Below are positions 17,962 to 26,330 of a DNA stretch of 64,000 nt, one piece after another. Below the pieces are notes generated by a model. That model was given only the letters and a program-made list of their open reading frames with translations. It was not told the origin of the DNA and made no database searches. Position numbers and translations under genes: made by a program. Origin of the DNA: CAYGDP01 sp964348665 (lineage in GTDB: Bacteria > Verrucomicrobiota > Verrucomicrobiia > Palsa-1439 > CAYGDP01); assembly GCA_964348665.1 (NCBI GenBank), contig CAYGDP010000022.1, positions 4,698-68,697 on the forward strand, given 5' to 3'. The stretch's first letter is position 1; the number at the start of each line of letters is the position of its first letter.

Positions 17962-19137
17962 ATGGCGGAACAACTCACATATGTGTTAATCAGCCCCTAC
18001 TCGATTTACAAATCGCGGACGGGCGGAATTTTGGGACGTTTGATGACCCGCACGGGTTTGGATCTCGTAGCGGCACGAATGTTTGCGCCTGGCGAGGCGT
18101 TGGTCCGTGAATATGCGGGGACGATTCGGCTGGATGGCGCGACCAAACAACAGGCGCGGGTCTTGGAGTTGATTCGGCATTATTTGCTGACAAAGTTAAT
18201 GCCGGATCCGCGAACCGGTCAGCGCCGCCGCGCATTGATGCTCTTGTTCAAGGGCGAGAACGCCATCGAGAAGATGGCGCGAGCGGTGGGGACCGTTACG
18301 TTCGAGCCGCGGGTGGGGGAGACGATCCGTGACACCTATGGTGATTTGATTTTGGGCGCGGACGGCGAAGTGACTCATTTTGAGCCGGCGGTGTTGGTGC
18401 CGATGGATGTGGAGGAGGCGGACGAGGACATTCGGATTTGGGCAAAACATTCTGACCGCGATGGCGGTTTGCTGGAGGGTGTGATCAAGCATCCCACAGG
18501 GACGCATCCCGAACGGACGCTGGTGCTGCTGAAACCGGATAATTTCAAATTTGCCAGCGGTCGCCCGGGAAATATCCTTGATATGTTCAGCGGCACAGGG
18601 TTGTTCATTGTCGCTTGCAAGGTGCAACGGATGAGCGTGGCGGAAGCGGAACAATTCTACGGCCCCGTTCGAGATGTGTTGCGCGCCAAGATGGGGGAGA
18701 TTTCCGGCGCGCGTATCAAAGAGGTGATCGAGAAAGAATTTAGCCTGAGTTTACCGGAAGCGATTGAGAAAAAGGTGATTCATGATGTCGCCCCTGTCAT
18801 TGCCGATAATCATTTCAACAATATCATCAAGTTTATGACAGGCCGATCGCCGGTAGAATGTGGGGCGACTGATAAACGCGATTGTGGCTCGGAAAAATGC
18901 GTTGCCGTCGTGTACGAAGGGGCAAGCGCGGTAAAGAAAATACGCAACGTACTCGGCCCGACCGACCCCCGCAAGGCGCCGCCCGGCACGGTGCGCCGTG
19001 AGCTGGGCTCCGACGTGATGGTCAATGCCGCCCACGCTTCCGATTCGCCGGAAAATGCGGCGCGCGAAATGAAGATCATCAACATTGGCGAAAATAATTT
19101 CAAAAAAACAGCCGAAGAATTTTACGGCAAGATCTAA
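17962..19137 (+). CDS. Tandem nucleoside-diphosphate-kinase-like protein
   Basis: A 391-residue protein built from two NDPK-like halves. Each begins with the beta-strand motif of NDPK: YVLISPYSIYKS near residue 7 and TLVLLKPDNFKF near residue 192. The second half ends with MVNAAHASDSPENAAREM, where His358 fits the phospho-histidine of the family NxxHGSDSxExA motif. The first half has no such motif at the equivalent place (RDTYGDLI ... VTHFEPAVLVP), so it is probably inactive. Ordinary NDPK is about 140-150 residues; this protein also has an insertion around residues 255-315 with several Cys. It may still equilibrate NTPs and NDPs, but regulatory use of the first half is possible. Confidence 0.8.
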   Translation: MAEQLTYVLISPYSIYKSRTGGILGRLMTRTGLDLVAARMFAPGEALVREYAGTIRLDGATKQQARVLELIRHYLLTKLMPDPRTGQRRRALMLLFKGENAIEKMARAVGTVTFEPRVGETIRDTYGDLILGADGEVTHFEPAVLVPMDVEEADEDIRIWAKHSDRDGGLLEGVIKHPTGTHPERTLVLLKPDNFKFASGRPGNILDMFSGTGLFIVACKVQRMSVAEAEQFYGPVRDVLRAKMGEISGARIKEVIEKEFSLSLPEAIEKKVIHDVAPVIADNHFNNIIKFMTGRSPVECGATDKRDCGSEKCVAVVYEGASAVKKIRNVLGPTDPRKAPPGTVRRELGSDVMVNAAHASDSPENAAREMKIINIGENNFKKTAEEFYGKI

Positions 19138-19146
19138 ATTTTTCCG

Positions 19147-20322
19147 ATGAACAATTTCCTCGCTGCTCGCGCCGCCGCCATTTCTCCGTCGCTTACCCTT
19201 GCTGTGGACGCCAAGGCAAAGCAGATGAAGGCCGATGGCTTTGATGTGGTTGGGTTCGGCGCTGGCGAACCGGATTTCGACACACCGCAACATATCAAAG
19301 ACGCTGCCGCGAAGGCGCTCGCGGATGGGTTCACGAAATATACTCCGTCCAGCGGCATTCCAGAGTTGCGCCAAGCGATTGCGGACAAGTTCAAGGCAGA
19401 CAACGGTCTCGATTATAAACCATCGCAAATCATCGTTTCCTGCGGCGGCAAACATTCCTGTTTTAATGTCGTCTTCGCTACTTGTAATCCCAATGATGAA
19501 GTGATCATCCCTTCGCCGTACTGGTTGAGTTACCCTGAAATGGTCAAACTCGCTGGCGCCAAACCCGTCATCATCGAGACGACCGACCAGACCGAATTCA
19601 AGATGACTCCCGGCCAGCTTCGCAACGCCATCACGCCGCGCACGAAGCTTCTCATTCTAAACTCTCCATCCAATCCCACAGGCTCGCTCTATAACCGTGA
19701 CGAGCTTCGGGTCATCGGCGACATTTGTGTTGAGCGCGGGGTGTTGATCATGAGCGACGAAATTTATGAGAAACTCGTCTATGATGGCGCAACGCACACT
19801 TCTGTGGCGAGTTTTTCCAAGGCGCACTACGACCACACGATCGTTGTGCATGGTCTCGCCAAAGCTTATTCGATGACCGGCTGGCGGCTCGGTTATCTGG
19901 CGGCTCCGGAAACGATCGCAAAGGCGATTGACGCGATTCAGTCGCACTCGACTTCGAACCCAACCAGCTTTGCACAGAAGGGTGGGGTGGCGGCGCTGAA
20001 GGGTTCACAGGATCATTTGCCCAAGTGGCTCGCGGAGTATGCGAAACGGCGTGGCTATATGCACCAGCGCCTTAACAAAATCCCGGGGATCAGTTGCGTG
20101 AATGCCAAGGGCGCGTTCTATCTTTTCCCAAACATTTCCAAGACGGGGCTCAAATCCATGGATTTTTCCGCCAAACTCCTGGAGCAAGAAAAAGTCGCGG
20201 TTGTCCCCGGCATCGCCTTCGGTGCTGACAACTACATCCGCTTGAGTTACGCGACCAGTGTGGCCAATATCGAGAAGGGATTGGATCGCATCGAGAAATT
20301 TTGCCGCGGATTGGTCAAATAG
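19147..20322 (+). CDS. Pyridoxal-phosphate class I aminotransferase (aspartate aminotransferase-like)
   Basis: Cytosolic PLP enzyme of 391 residues, subgroup I gamma (bacterial AspB/aspartate-prephenate type). Key pieces: GAGEPDFDTPQHI, KYTPSSGIPELR, the cofactor-contact NSPSNPTGSLY, SDEIYEKLVYDG with the Asp-Tyr pair, the Schiff-base Lys in HGLAKAYSMTGWRLGY, and RLSYATS with the substrate Arg. The Ser usually before the PLP Lys (SK) is Ala here (AK), a small variation. It starts nine bases after the NDPK-like stop and probably shares its transcript. It likely makes aspartate and may also transaminate prephenate. Confidence 0.93.
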   Translation: MNNFLAARAAAISPSLTLAVDAKAKQMKADGFDVVGFGAGEPDFDTPQHIKDAAAKALADGFTKYTPSSGIPELRQAIADKFKADNGLDYKPSQIIVSCGGKHSCFNVVFATCNPNDEVIIPSPYWLSYPEMVKLAGAKPVIIETTDQTEFKMTPGQLRNAITPRTKLLILNSPSNPTGSLYNRDELRVIGDICVERGVLIMSDEIYEKLVYDGATHTSVASFSKAHYDHTIVVHGLAKAYSMTGWRLGYLAAPETIAKAIDAIQSHSTSNPTSFAQKGGVAALKGSQDHLPKWLAEYAKRRGYMHQRLNKIPGISCVNAKGAFYLFPNISKTGLKSMDFSAKLLEQEKVAVVPGIAFGADNYIRLSYATSVANIEKGLDRIEKFCRGLVK

Positions 20323-20326
20323 GCGA

Positions 20327-20857
20327 CTACGTTGTGGGCGGCTTGTGTTTGTCGCCCTTGGATTTTCTCCAACAATCCAGCGAGCAGCAATTTGCGTTGG
20401 ACCATCGCAAGCCGAGGATGGCCACCAGTACAAAGAGCGTGTTGCGGCTCGCCACGTCGCTTTTACCGATGAGAAGTTGTCCCCACATTAGCACAATAAA
20501 AAGCAACGCCGCTCCAAAAAATGTTTCGGCGGTAAACAGCCCCGCCAGCAAAAGAGCGCCGATGATGACTTCGGCGAAGGGCAGCGCGTAGCCGAAGAGT
20601 TTCAGGGAAAAATTGGGCAGGACCGTGTCTTTGTATTGCGTCTCGATGTAGCTTGTGAAACCCGTAACGCCGGGGAATATCTTTCCTTTTGGCGGATCGG
20701 CTGCCGCGACGGCTCCAGGGGGTTGCGATTCTGGTGGAGCATAAATCGGCAAAACTTTATTGAGACCCGCTGTAAAAAATACCAACCCCACCGTCAGCCG
20801 CAAGAGCAGGGTGACGCAGCCGTTGATGCAATCCATTTGTTTTTGGTCATTGTTCAT
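20327..20857 (-). CDS. DoxX-family membrane protein
   Basis: A 176-residue integral membrane protein. Four hydrophobic helices are visible: TLLLRLTVGLVFFTAGLNKV, FGYALPFAEVIIGALLLAGLF, FFGAALLFIVLMWGQLL and FVLVAILGLRW (written here as separate blocks). The RLTVGLVFFTAGLNK opening is the DoxX hallmark. The loop after helix 1 is Pro-rich. The C-terminus has NCCSLDCW. DoxX proteins are linked to thiosulfate:quinone reduction or redox stress, but most members have no assigned role. It ends four bases from the convergent aminotransferase gene. Confidence 0.85.
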   Translation of the reverse strand: MNNDQKQMDCINGCVTLLLRLTVGLVFFTAGLNKVLPIYAPPESQPPGAVAAADPPKGKIFPGVTGFTSYIETQYKDTVLPNFSLKLFGYALPFAEVIIGALLLAGLFTAETFFGAALLFIVLMWGQLLIGKSDVASRNTLFVLVAILGLRWSNANCCSLDCWRKSKGDKHKPPTT

Positions 20858-21007
20858 CGAACCCTCCTGTTTTTAGGATGCCATAAATCGCAGCGATTCG
20901 CACGCCGGAATCTGCAGACTTTCGGATTACGCCAGTGACGGGATGCGGTGACTTTCATTTGAACGAATGTTGGATCGAAAAGGTCTCCAATAACAGGGGG
21001 TTTTGTT

Positions 21008-21025
21008 ATGCCGATTGGTCGGCAT
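21008..21025 (+). promoter_or_regulatory. Perfect inverted repeat in the leader of the coiled-coil gene
   Basis: ATGCCGA and TCGGCAT form a perfect seven-base stem around a TTGG loop, 28 bases before the GTG start at 21054. It could be an mRNA hairpin or a dimer-binding operator in the divergent region between the DoxX gene and this gene. I cannot tell which. Confidence 0.45.
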
Positions 21026-21053
21026 TCGCAAACCTCAACCAGGAGAAACAGCC

Positions 21054-21512
21054 GTGAAAAAAAACATCTGTGGACTTTTTGTCTTATTCCTCTTGGCAAT
21101 TGGTGGGATGGCCGGCCCGCCGACGGCTGGCTCCGGCGATGTCTGTTTGGAATTGGAGCGGCAATTGTTCGATCTTGACCAGCAGATCAAATCGGGAAAG
21201 GTGCATTTGGAAAAGCTCGAATCGGCGCTGGGATATTCCAAGGATGCCAGCAAAGCGTACAAAGATCGCATTGATTTGCTGAAGTTATTGTTGCAATCCG
21301 GCGGCTCGGTGCGATCGCACGCGAATACGTTGGGTGAAATCGCCGCAACCAATCAGCAACTCTCCGCCAACGAACAGCAAATCGGCAGTATCACCAGCCA
21401 AATTGCCTCGGTGCGTTCCCAGTTGAGCCTTCGCGAAAAAGAAATTCGCGATAAGAGCCGCGACTACGACGCAAAATGCGGTGGTGGCAATCTCCCAGGA
21501 CAGAAGCGGTAG
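21054..21512 (+). CDS. Secreted coiled-coil protein of unknown function
   Basis: A 152-residue protein read from GTG 21054, preceded by AGGAG at 21041-21045; the frame remains open upstream, but the signal peptide begins here (ICGLFVLFLLAIGGMAG). The mature part is almost wholly helical with heptad-like Leu/Ile spacing (LERQLFDLDQQIKSGKVHL ... LSANEQQIGSITSQIASVRSQL), so a periplasmic coiled coil is likely. It contains two Cys, one after the signal and one near the C-terminus (DAKCGGG). I do not recognise a family. Confidence 0.72.
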   Translation: MKKNICGLFVLFLLAIGGMAGPPTAGSGDVCLELERQLFDLDQQIKSGKVHLEKLESALGYSKDASKAYKDRIDLLKLLLQSGGSVRSHANTLGEIAATNQQLSANEQQIGSITSQIASVRSQLSLREKEIRDKSRDYDAKCGGGNLPGQKR

Positions 21513-21518
21513 GGCAGG

Positions 21519-23279
21519 TCACATCTGTTCGATGGTCTCGATGCCGAGTAGGTCGAGACCCTGTTTCATGATTGCCGCCGTCAGTTGGCAGAGAGCAAGA
21601 CGTGTGCTACGGGCGGGTTCGGAGGATTTCAATACGGGACAGGCTTCGTAAAAGGTCGCGAATTTTGTGGCCAACTCATAGAGATATGAGCAGAGATGAT
21701 GGGGGCGGTATTCTTCCAAAACAACATAAATGGCTTCGGGAAAACGGAGAAGGTGCTTCGCAAGGTCAAGCTCGGCGGGATGCGCCAGATCGATGTTTGC
21801 CACCGAAGTAGTTTCTCCTTTTCGGAAAATGGAACTGATTCGCACATAGGTGTATTGCAAATAGGGGGCGGTGTTCCCGCTCATTGCCAACATTTTCTCC
21901 CACGAAAACGAGTAATCGGTAGTGCGATTGGAGCTAAGATCGGCGTACTTGAGCGCGCCCAGCCCGACCACGCGCGCAATCTGGCGTTTGCGGTTTTCAG
22001 GTAATTCCGGGTTCTTCTCCTCAACAATCGCCAGTGCTCGACTTTCGGCTTCGTCGAGCAATTCCGCCAGCTTCGGCGGTTCGCCGTCGCGGGTCGCGAG
22101 CGGCTTGCCTGCTCCGCCGAGGATCGAACCAAACGTGATATGGTGGAGCCGCGTGTTTCCCGTGATGTTCCACCGCGCGGCAGCAGCGAAGAGCTGGCGG
22201 AAATGGAGTTTCTGGCGAGCATCAGTGAGATACAGAATATCTTGAGAATTCCATGTTTCCATTCGGTATTGCAGGGTTGCCAGGTCGGTGGTCGCATAAA
22301 GGAAAGCGCCGTCGGCCTTTTGGATGATGAACGGGTTTGGTTTCCATTCACCGTCTTTGTTGATCAAGAAAGGATCGTCTTTCGGCGGGAGTTTGCCATC
22401 GGAGAAAATGCAGACCGCGCCGTCGCTTTCCTGCGCCAGGCCGCTCTCGCGCAGATTCTTCACGAGAGCTGACAGACGGGGGTTGTAAAAACTTTCTCCG
22501 TGCGAGTGGTCGAACTTGACGCCGAGGCGCACGTAAATCTTTTCGAACGCGGCCAGGGAAGTTTCGCGGATGCGATTCCAGATGGCGAGATTCTCCGGGT
22601 CGCCGGCCTGCAAATTCGCCAGTTCGGCGCGCGCTTCGTTTTTGACGGCAGGGTTCGCTTCGGCCTGTGCATACACAAGTTTGTAGAGCCGTTCACATTC
22701 AGCGAGAGGTTCGCGCGTGAGTTCGAGATCGTCCCGATGTTTTTTCCAGCCCACAATGAGATAACCAAACTGCGTCCCCCAATCGCCGAGGTGATTGTCG
22801 GTGATGACCTGGTGGCCGACGAATCGGAGGATCCGGGCGAGAGCGTCGCCGAGGATGGTGGAGCGGATATGGCCGACGTGCATGGGTTTGGCGATGTTTG
22901 GCGAGCTGAAATCCAGGACGATTGTGTGCGGTGTGGCAGTGCTTGGAACGCCGAGGTGTTGATGGGCGATTGCTTCGGCGAGGTGCGTGGCGAGAAATGC
23001 TGGTTTGAGTCGGAAATTGATATAACCCGCGCCAGCGACTTCAGGGGGTTCCGAGATTTCCTCGACATAAGTGGCGAGTTCTTCGGCGACTTCCTCTGCC
23101 AAGGTACGCGGATTTGTGCCGAGCTGTTTGGCAAGCGCGATGAGAGTGTTACATTGATAATCGCCAAACCGCCCATCGGCGCAGCGGCGAACTTGTGCAT
23201 AGGGAGAATGGGACGGGCCGAGAGTATCCTCGATGGCATCGGCCAGGGCGCGTTCGAGGATTTGTTGTACGGAGTGCAC
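21519..23279 (-). CDS. argS: Arginyl-tRNA synthetase
   Basis: Class I aminoacyl-tRNA synthetase that charges tRNA-Arg, 586 residues, the normal size. It has the ArgS-specific N-terminal tRNA-binding domain, then the SPNIAKPMHVGHIRSTILGD block containing the HIGH-like motif (HVGH). The KMSKS region is divergent, as in many ArgS (FGSILGGAGKPLATRDG). The C-terminal anticodon-binding helices end in LDLLGIETIEQM, the usual ending. It is followed upstream by the PTS IIA-like gene only four bases away, so the two are probably co-transcribed. Confidence 0.97.
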   Translation of the reverse strand: MHSVQQILERALADAIEDTLGPSHSPYAQVRRCADGRFGDYQCNTLIALAKQLGTNPRTLAEEVAEELATYVEEISEPPEVAGAGYINFRLKPAFLATHLAEAIAHQHLGVPSTATPHTIVLDFSSPNIAKPMHVGHIRSTILGDALARILRFVGHQVITDNHLGDWGTQFGYLIVGWKKHRDDLELTREPLAECERLYKLVYAQAEANPAVKNEARAELANLQAGDPENLAIWNRIRETSLAAFEKIYVRLGVKFDHSHGESFYNPRLSALVKNLRESGLAQESDGAVCIFSDGKLPPKDDPFLINKDGEWKPNPFIIQKADGAFLYATTDLATLQYRMETWNSQDILYLTDARQKLHFRQLFAAAARWNITGNTRLHHITFGSILGGAGKPLATRDGEPPKLAELLDEAESRALAIVEEKNPELPENRKRQIARVVGLGALKYADLSSNRTTDYSFSWEKMLAMSGNTAPYLQYTYVRISSIFRKGETTSVANIDLAHPAELDLAKHLLRFPEAIYVVLEEYRPHHLCSYLYELATKFATFYEACPVLKSSEPARSTRLALCQLTAAIMKQGLDLLGIETIEQM

Positions 23280-23283
23280 GGCG

Positions 23284-23748
23284 TTACTTTGAACCGTGAC
23301 TCTTGATCAGGTCAAGAATGTCTTTGGCGTCCTTCGCGCGATTGATTTGGTCGCGGAACTTCTTATCGTGCATGAATTTGGATATGCTGGAGAGGACTTG
23401 CAGATGTTTTTTTTCCTGTCCCATCGGCGAGAGGAATAAGACGACGAAATGGACGGGCCGATTGTCCATTGCGGAAAAATCTACCCCACTGGCCGAGCGA
23501 CCGAGTGCGCCGACGAAATCGCGGGTTGCTTCCGTGGGAGTGTGCGGAATGCCAACGCCATCGCCGATGCCGGTGGTGATGGATTGCTCGCGTTTTTTGA
23601 GGGCGGCAAGGACTCGATCCCGTTGGTCGGCGCCAAGTTTTTTGCTGGAAATGAGAGTGTCCACGAGTTCCTCGATGGCCTGCCAGCGGTCTTTGGCTTT
23701 GAGAGCGGGGACGATGGTGTCGGGGGAGAGGATGTCAGTCAGGTTCAT
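23284..23748 (-). CDS. PTS IIA / PtsN-like phosphocarrier protein
   Basis: A 154-residue protein of the fructose/nitrogen-type EIIA fold. The phosphorylated His is in GVGIPHTPT, at about residue 65. The opening MNLTDILSPDTIVPALKAKDR and the helical C-terminus fit PtsN-like regulators. I use the ATG at 23746-23748; a TTG further upstream is less likely. No EI, HPr or sugar-specific PTS genes are in view, so a regulatory role is more likely than sugar uptake. It reads into argS with a four-base gap. Confidence 0.85.
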   Translation of the reverse strand: MNLTDILSPDTIVPALKAKDRWQAIEELVDTLISSKKLGADQRDRVLAALKKREQSITTGIGDGVGIPHTPTEATRDFVGALGRSASGVDFSAMDNRPVHFVVLFLSPMGQEKKHLQVLSSISKFMHDKKFRDQINRAKDAKDILDLIKSHGSK

Positions 23749-23812
23749 GGGTGTGCGCAACGAACCACACAGCGAGCATTAAATCAAAGCCAGTGGGGAA
23801 CTTCAATGCTTT

Positions 23813-24511
23813 TTACGGGACGGGAAGTTTGATCTCCTTGCCGCGGTGGCGCAGAGTGACGTTCTGTTCATCGATTTCGATGACATTCGCCCCTGCAATT
23901 TGCTCTCCAACGCTGACCGCTTGATCGCCGATGAGCGCGACTTTGCCTTTCGAAGCGGAGAGAATGACGCCTTTGACTCGTAGCTTGCGAATGTCATCGG
24001 TGCCGTCGCTAGATCGTCCCTTAGTGGTGGAGGGTGGAGCCGCAGGTTCTTCCTCGGCTTCGTTGGTTTTGGTCTTGCTGTTTTTCACGTCGGAGTTGAA
24101 GATTTCGAGGAAATTGAATTTTGGCTTGGTTGGCGCCGCCGTGTCTTCCTCGTCATCTGTGCGGGAGGCAACGGCACCTGTGATGGAGACGCGTTTGGTC
24201 GGCTTGGTCGAGGAGGCAGTTTTGGCTGGCTTTTCAGAATCGGTTTTGTCGGTTTTATCCGTCTTTCCAACCTGTGCGCTGCCGGAGACGGGTTTGCTCG
24301 GGAACAGATAATAGTACGCGACACCAGCGATCATGGCTCCGAGGACGACGAGCAAAGCGATATTGGGTTTGCCGCCACTGCTCGCGCGCGTTGCGGGTGC
24401 GCCGGGAACGCCGGGGCGGCGTTGTTGTTGAACGGGTACGCCGGCGGGTGACGACCCGGGGGTCGATGGCTGTCCTTGGGCGCGTTTGAGGGCGTCATTA
24501 ATCAGGCTCAT
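23813..24511 (-). CDS. GspB/ExeB-like inner-membrane protein
   Basis: A 232-residue bitopic protein. The opening MSLINDALKRAQG is the typical GspB/ExeB start, followed by a Pro/Gln-rich cytosolic linker and one membrane helix (NIALLVVLGAMIAGVAYYYLF). A long Lys/Thr/Ser-rich periplasmic stretch leads to a small beta domain (LRVKGVILSASKGKVALIGDQAV), like the PilP/GspC HR fold. Its start codon overlaps the end of the GspA-like ATPase gene as ATGA. In Aeromonas, ExeA-ExeB help insert the secretin into the outer membrane; no other type II secretion or type IV pilus genes are in this window. Confidence 0.75.
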   Translation of the reverse strand: MSLINDALKRAQGQPSTPGSSPAGVPVQQQRRPGVPGAPATRASSGGKPNIALLVVLGAMIAGVAYYYLFPSKPVSGSAQVGKTDKTDKTDSEKPAKTASSTKPTKRVSITGAVASRTDDEEDTAAPTKPKFNFLEIFNSDVKNSKTKTNEAEEEPAAPPSTTKGRSSDGTDDIRKLRVKGVILSASKGKVALIGDQAVSVGEQIAGANVIEIDEQNVTLRHRGKEIKLPVP

Positions 24512-25323
24512 AGTGTCTCTCCTTCTAACTCGGCGACAGCTCGTTTGACCATCGCTTTCGTCAAAATGTTCGTTTGAAATACGTACCCAGCCAATAAAGT
24601 TTTGTCACAAACGGCGTTGACCAGGCGGGGCACGCCACAGGAATATTTAAATACCGCGCGTGATGCGTCCCGCTCGAACTGCGGTCCGTTTCCATTCGCG
24701 CCCGCCGTGGCGAGGCGGTGATGAATATACTCGTCGACTTCCTCTTCCCGAAGCGGGTGCAGGTGATATCGCACGGTGATGCGCTGCCGCAACTGGCGCA
24801 GGGAAGTCTGATTCAGTTTATCGCGCAACTCCGGTTGACCCAGCAGAACGATTTGCAGCAATTTGCGGTCGGTCGTTTCGAGATTGGATAGCAGCCGGAC
24901 TTGCTCGAGCAATTCGTCAGTCATCGCTTGGGCGTCATCAATCAAAAGAACCGCCTCATTGCCCGCCATGATTTCTGCCAGCAGAAATTTGTTGAGCTGG
25001 GTGATGAAGTCGAACCGGTCGCGTCCTTTTGGTTCCAGTCCAAACTCGATGAGGATTGCCTTGAGCAGTTGCTTTGGGGTGAGCACCGGGTTGAGGATCA
25101 GCGCCGTCTTGAATTTGGGGCCGAGCTGTTCCAGCAACGCACGGCACAGCGTCGTCTTGCCGGCGCCCACCTCGCCCGTCAATTCGACGAACCCCTTCCG
25201 CTGTTGGATGCCGTAAAGCAGGTGATTGAGCGCTTCCCGGTGTTTTTCGCTGAAAAAAAGGAATCGCGGGTTCGGCGTGATGTCGAACGGCGGTTCTTTA
25301 AACCCGTAATACTCCAGATACAT
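24508..25323 (-). CDS. GspA/ExeA-like AAA ATPase
   Basis: A 271-residue ATPase. It begins MYLEYYGFKEPPFDITPNP, the ExeA/MSHA-type opening, with Walker A GEVGAGKTT, Walker B VLLIDDAQ and sensor motif LLGQPEL. The C-terminal winged-helix/lid part has CGVPRLVNAVCD. The usual periplasmic peptidoglycan-binding domain of full-length GspA is absent, so this is the cytosolic half only. I start at ATG 25321-25323; an AGGAGG is present but about 17 bases upstream, farther than ideal. Coupled by ATGA to the GspB-like gene, with which it should act. Confidence 0.88.
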   Translation of the reverse strand: MYLEYYGFKEPPFDITPNPRFLFFSEKHREALNHLLYGIQQRKGFVELTGEVGAGKTTLCRALLEQLGPKFKTALILNPVLTPKQLLKAILIEFGLEPKGRDRFDFITQLNKFLLAEIMAGNEAVLLIDDAQAMTDELLEQVRLLSNLETTDRKLLQIVLLGQPELRDKLNQTSLRQLRQRITVRYHLHPLREEEVDEYIHHRLATAGANGNGPQFERDASRAVFKYSCGVPRLVNAVCDKTLLAGYVFQTNILTKAMVKRAVAELEGETL

Positions 25324-25374
25324 GGTTGTTTCGGTACGGCCTCCTAATATAGAGCACACAACCCCATGATGCAA

Positions 25375-26244
25375 TCACTCGCTTTCTTCGCGTTTCATCC
25401 GCGCCAGCCCCTCCGGCAATGTAAGCATCCGCCCGCGGATAACTCCATGCATTTTCTCCATCCGCAGCCCGCCCCGGAGCGGTCGCCGCGCTTTCTGGAC
25501 AACTTGCGCGCTGGTCACAATATCCAATGCAGCATTGATTATGCCAAACCCCCGCGCCACCTCCATCGCCAGTTCGACCCGGTTGACCCAACTCATCCCT
25601 CCCGCGTGAAACAACCCGGTTGCCCTGCGCTCCACCAGCTCCCGGATCACTTCCGCCAAATTCGGCGCATAGGTCGGTGATCCGTATTGGTCGCTGAACA
25701 CCCGCGGTTTCTCTCCGGCGCGAAACCTTCGCAACAATTGCAAAACAAAATTTTTCCCCAATCGTTCCCATCCATACACGCTGCTTGTGCGCAGGATGAG
25801 GTGGTGCGGTACGGTTTCTCGGACGACGTTCTCCGCTTCGAGCTTATGGCGGCTGTAGTGATTGATCGGGTTTGGCGTCGCATCCTCCCCATACGGCCCC
25901 GCCGTGCCGTCAAAAACATAATCCGTCGAAATATAGACCAACCTTGCGTCGAGCTTCCTCGCCGCCCGCGCCACCGCCGCCGTGCCGTCCACATTGATTT
26001 GACGGGATAATTCCGGCTTCTCTTCGCATAAATCCACGTTGGTCATCGCCGCCGGCAACAGCACGACATCCGGCCGGAACTCGCCGATGATCTTCTCAAT
26101 CTGCGCAGGATCGGCGAGATCGAGTGGCGTCAACTCGGACTGGATTTGTGAGTGGCAAGTGCCAAGTGTCTCGCCCAGCGCAGAGAATTCGCGGAGCAAA
26201 TTCTGCCCCACCAATCCCGACGCGCCGATGACGATGGTTTTCAT
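25375..26244 (-). CDS. RmlD-like NAD(P)-dependent sugar reductase (SDR)
   Basis: A 289-residue extended short-chain dehydrogenase, closest in pattern to dTDP-4-dehydrorhamnose reductase. It has the N-terminal cofactor motif IGASGLVGQNL, the active-site strand LVYISTDYVFDG and the catalytic Tyr-Lys in YSRHK. GSPTYAPNLAEVI is the usual RmlD substrate segment. RmlA, RmlB and RmlC are not in the window, so the sugar may not be rhamnose. It lies 86 bases after the end of pafA on the same strand and may be a read-through member of that transcript. Confidence 0.87.
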   Translation of the reverse strand: MKTIVIGASGLVGQNLLREFSALGETLGTCHSQIQSELTPLDLADPAQIEKIIGEFRPDVVLLPAAMTNVDLCEEKPELSRQINVDGTAAVARAARKLDARLVYISTDYVFDGTAGPYGEDATPNPINHYSRHKLEAENVVRETVPHHLILRTSSVYGWERLGKNFVLQLLRRFRAGEKPRVFSDQYGSPTYAPNLAEVIRELVERRATGLFHAGGMSWVNRVELAMEVARGFGIINAALDIVTSAQVVQKARRPLRGGLRMEKMHGVIRGRMLTLPEGLARMKREESE

Positions 26245-26330
26245 GCGACGCGCAGTTTAACCGAAACCAGCCAGTATTTGTAGCTGCGAAACCATGTTCT
26301 TGAAGTGGAACGCAGCCAGAAGTCAGTTGG

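Noticed and set aside
22500..23306. 268-codon plus-strand frame
   Set aside because: Antisense to argS.
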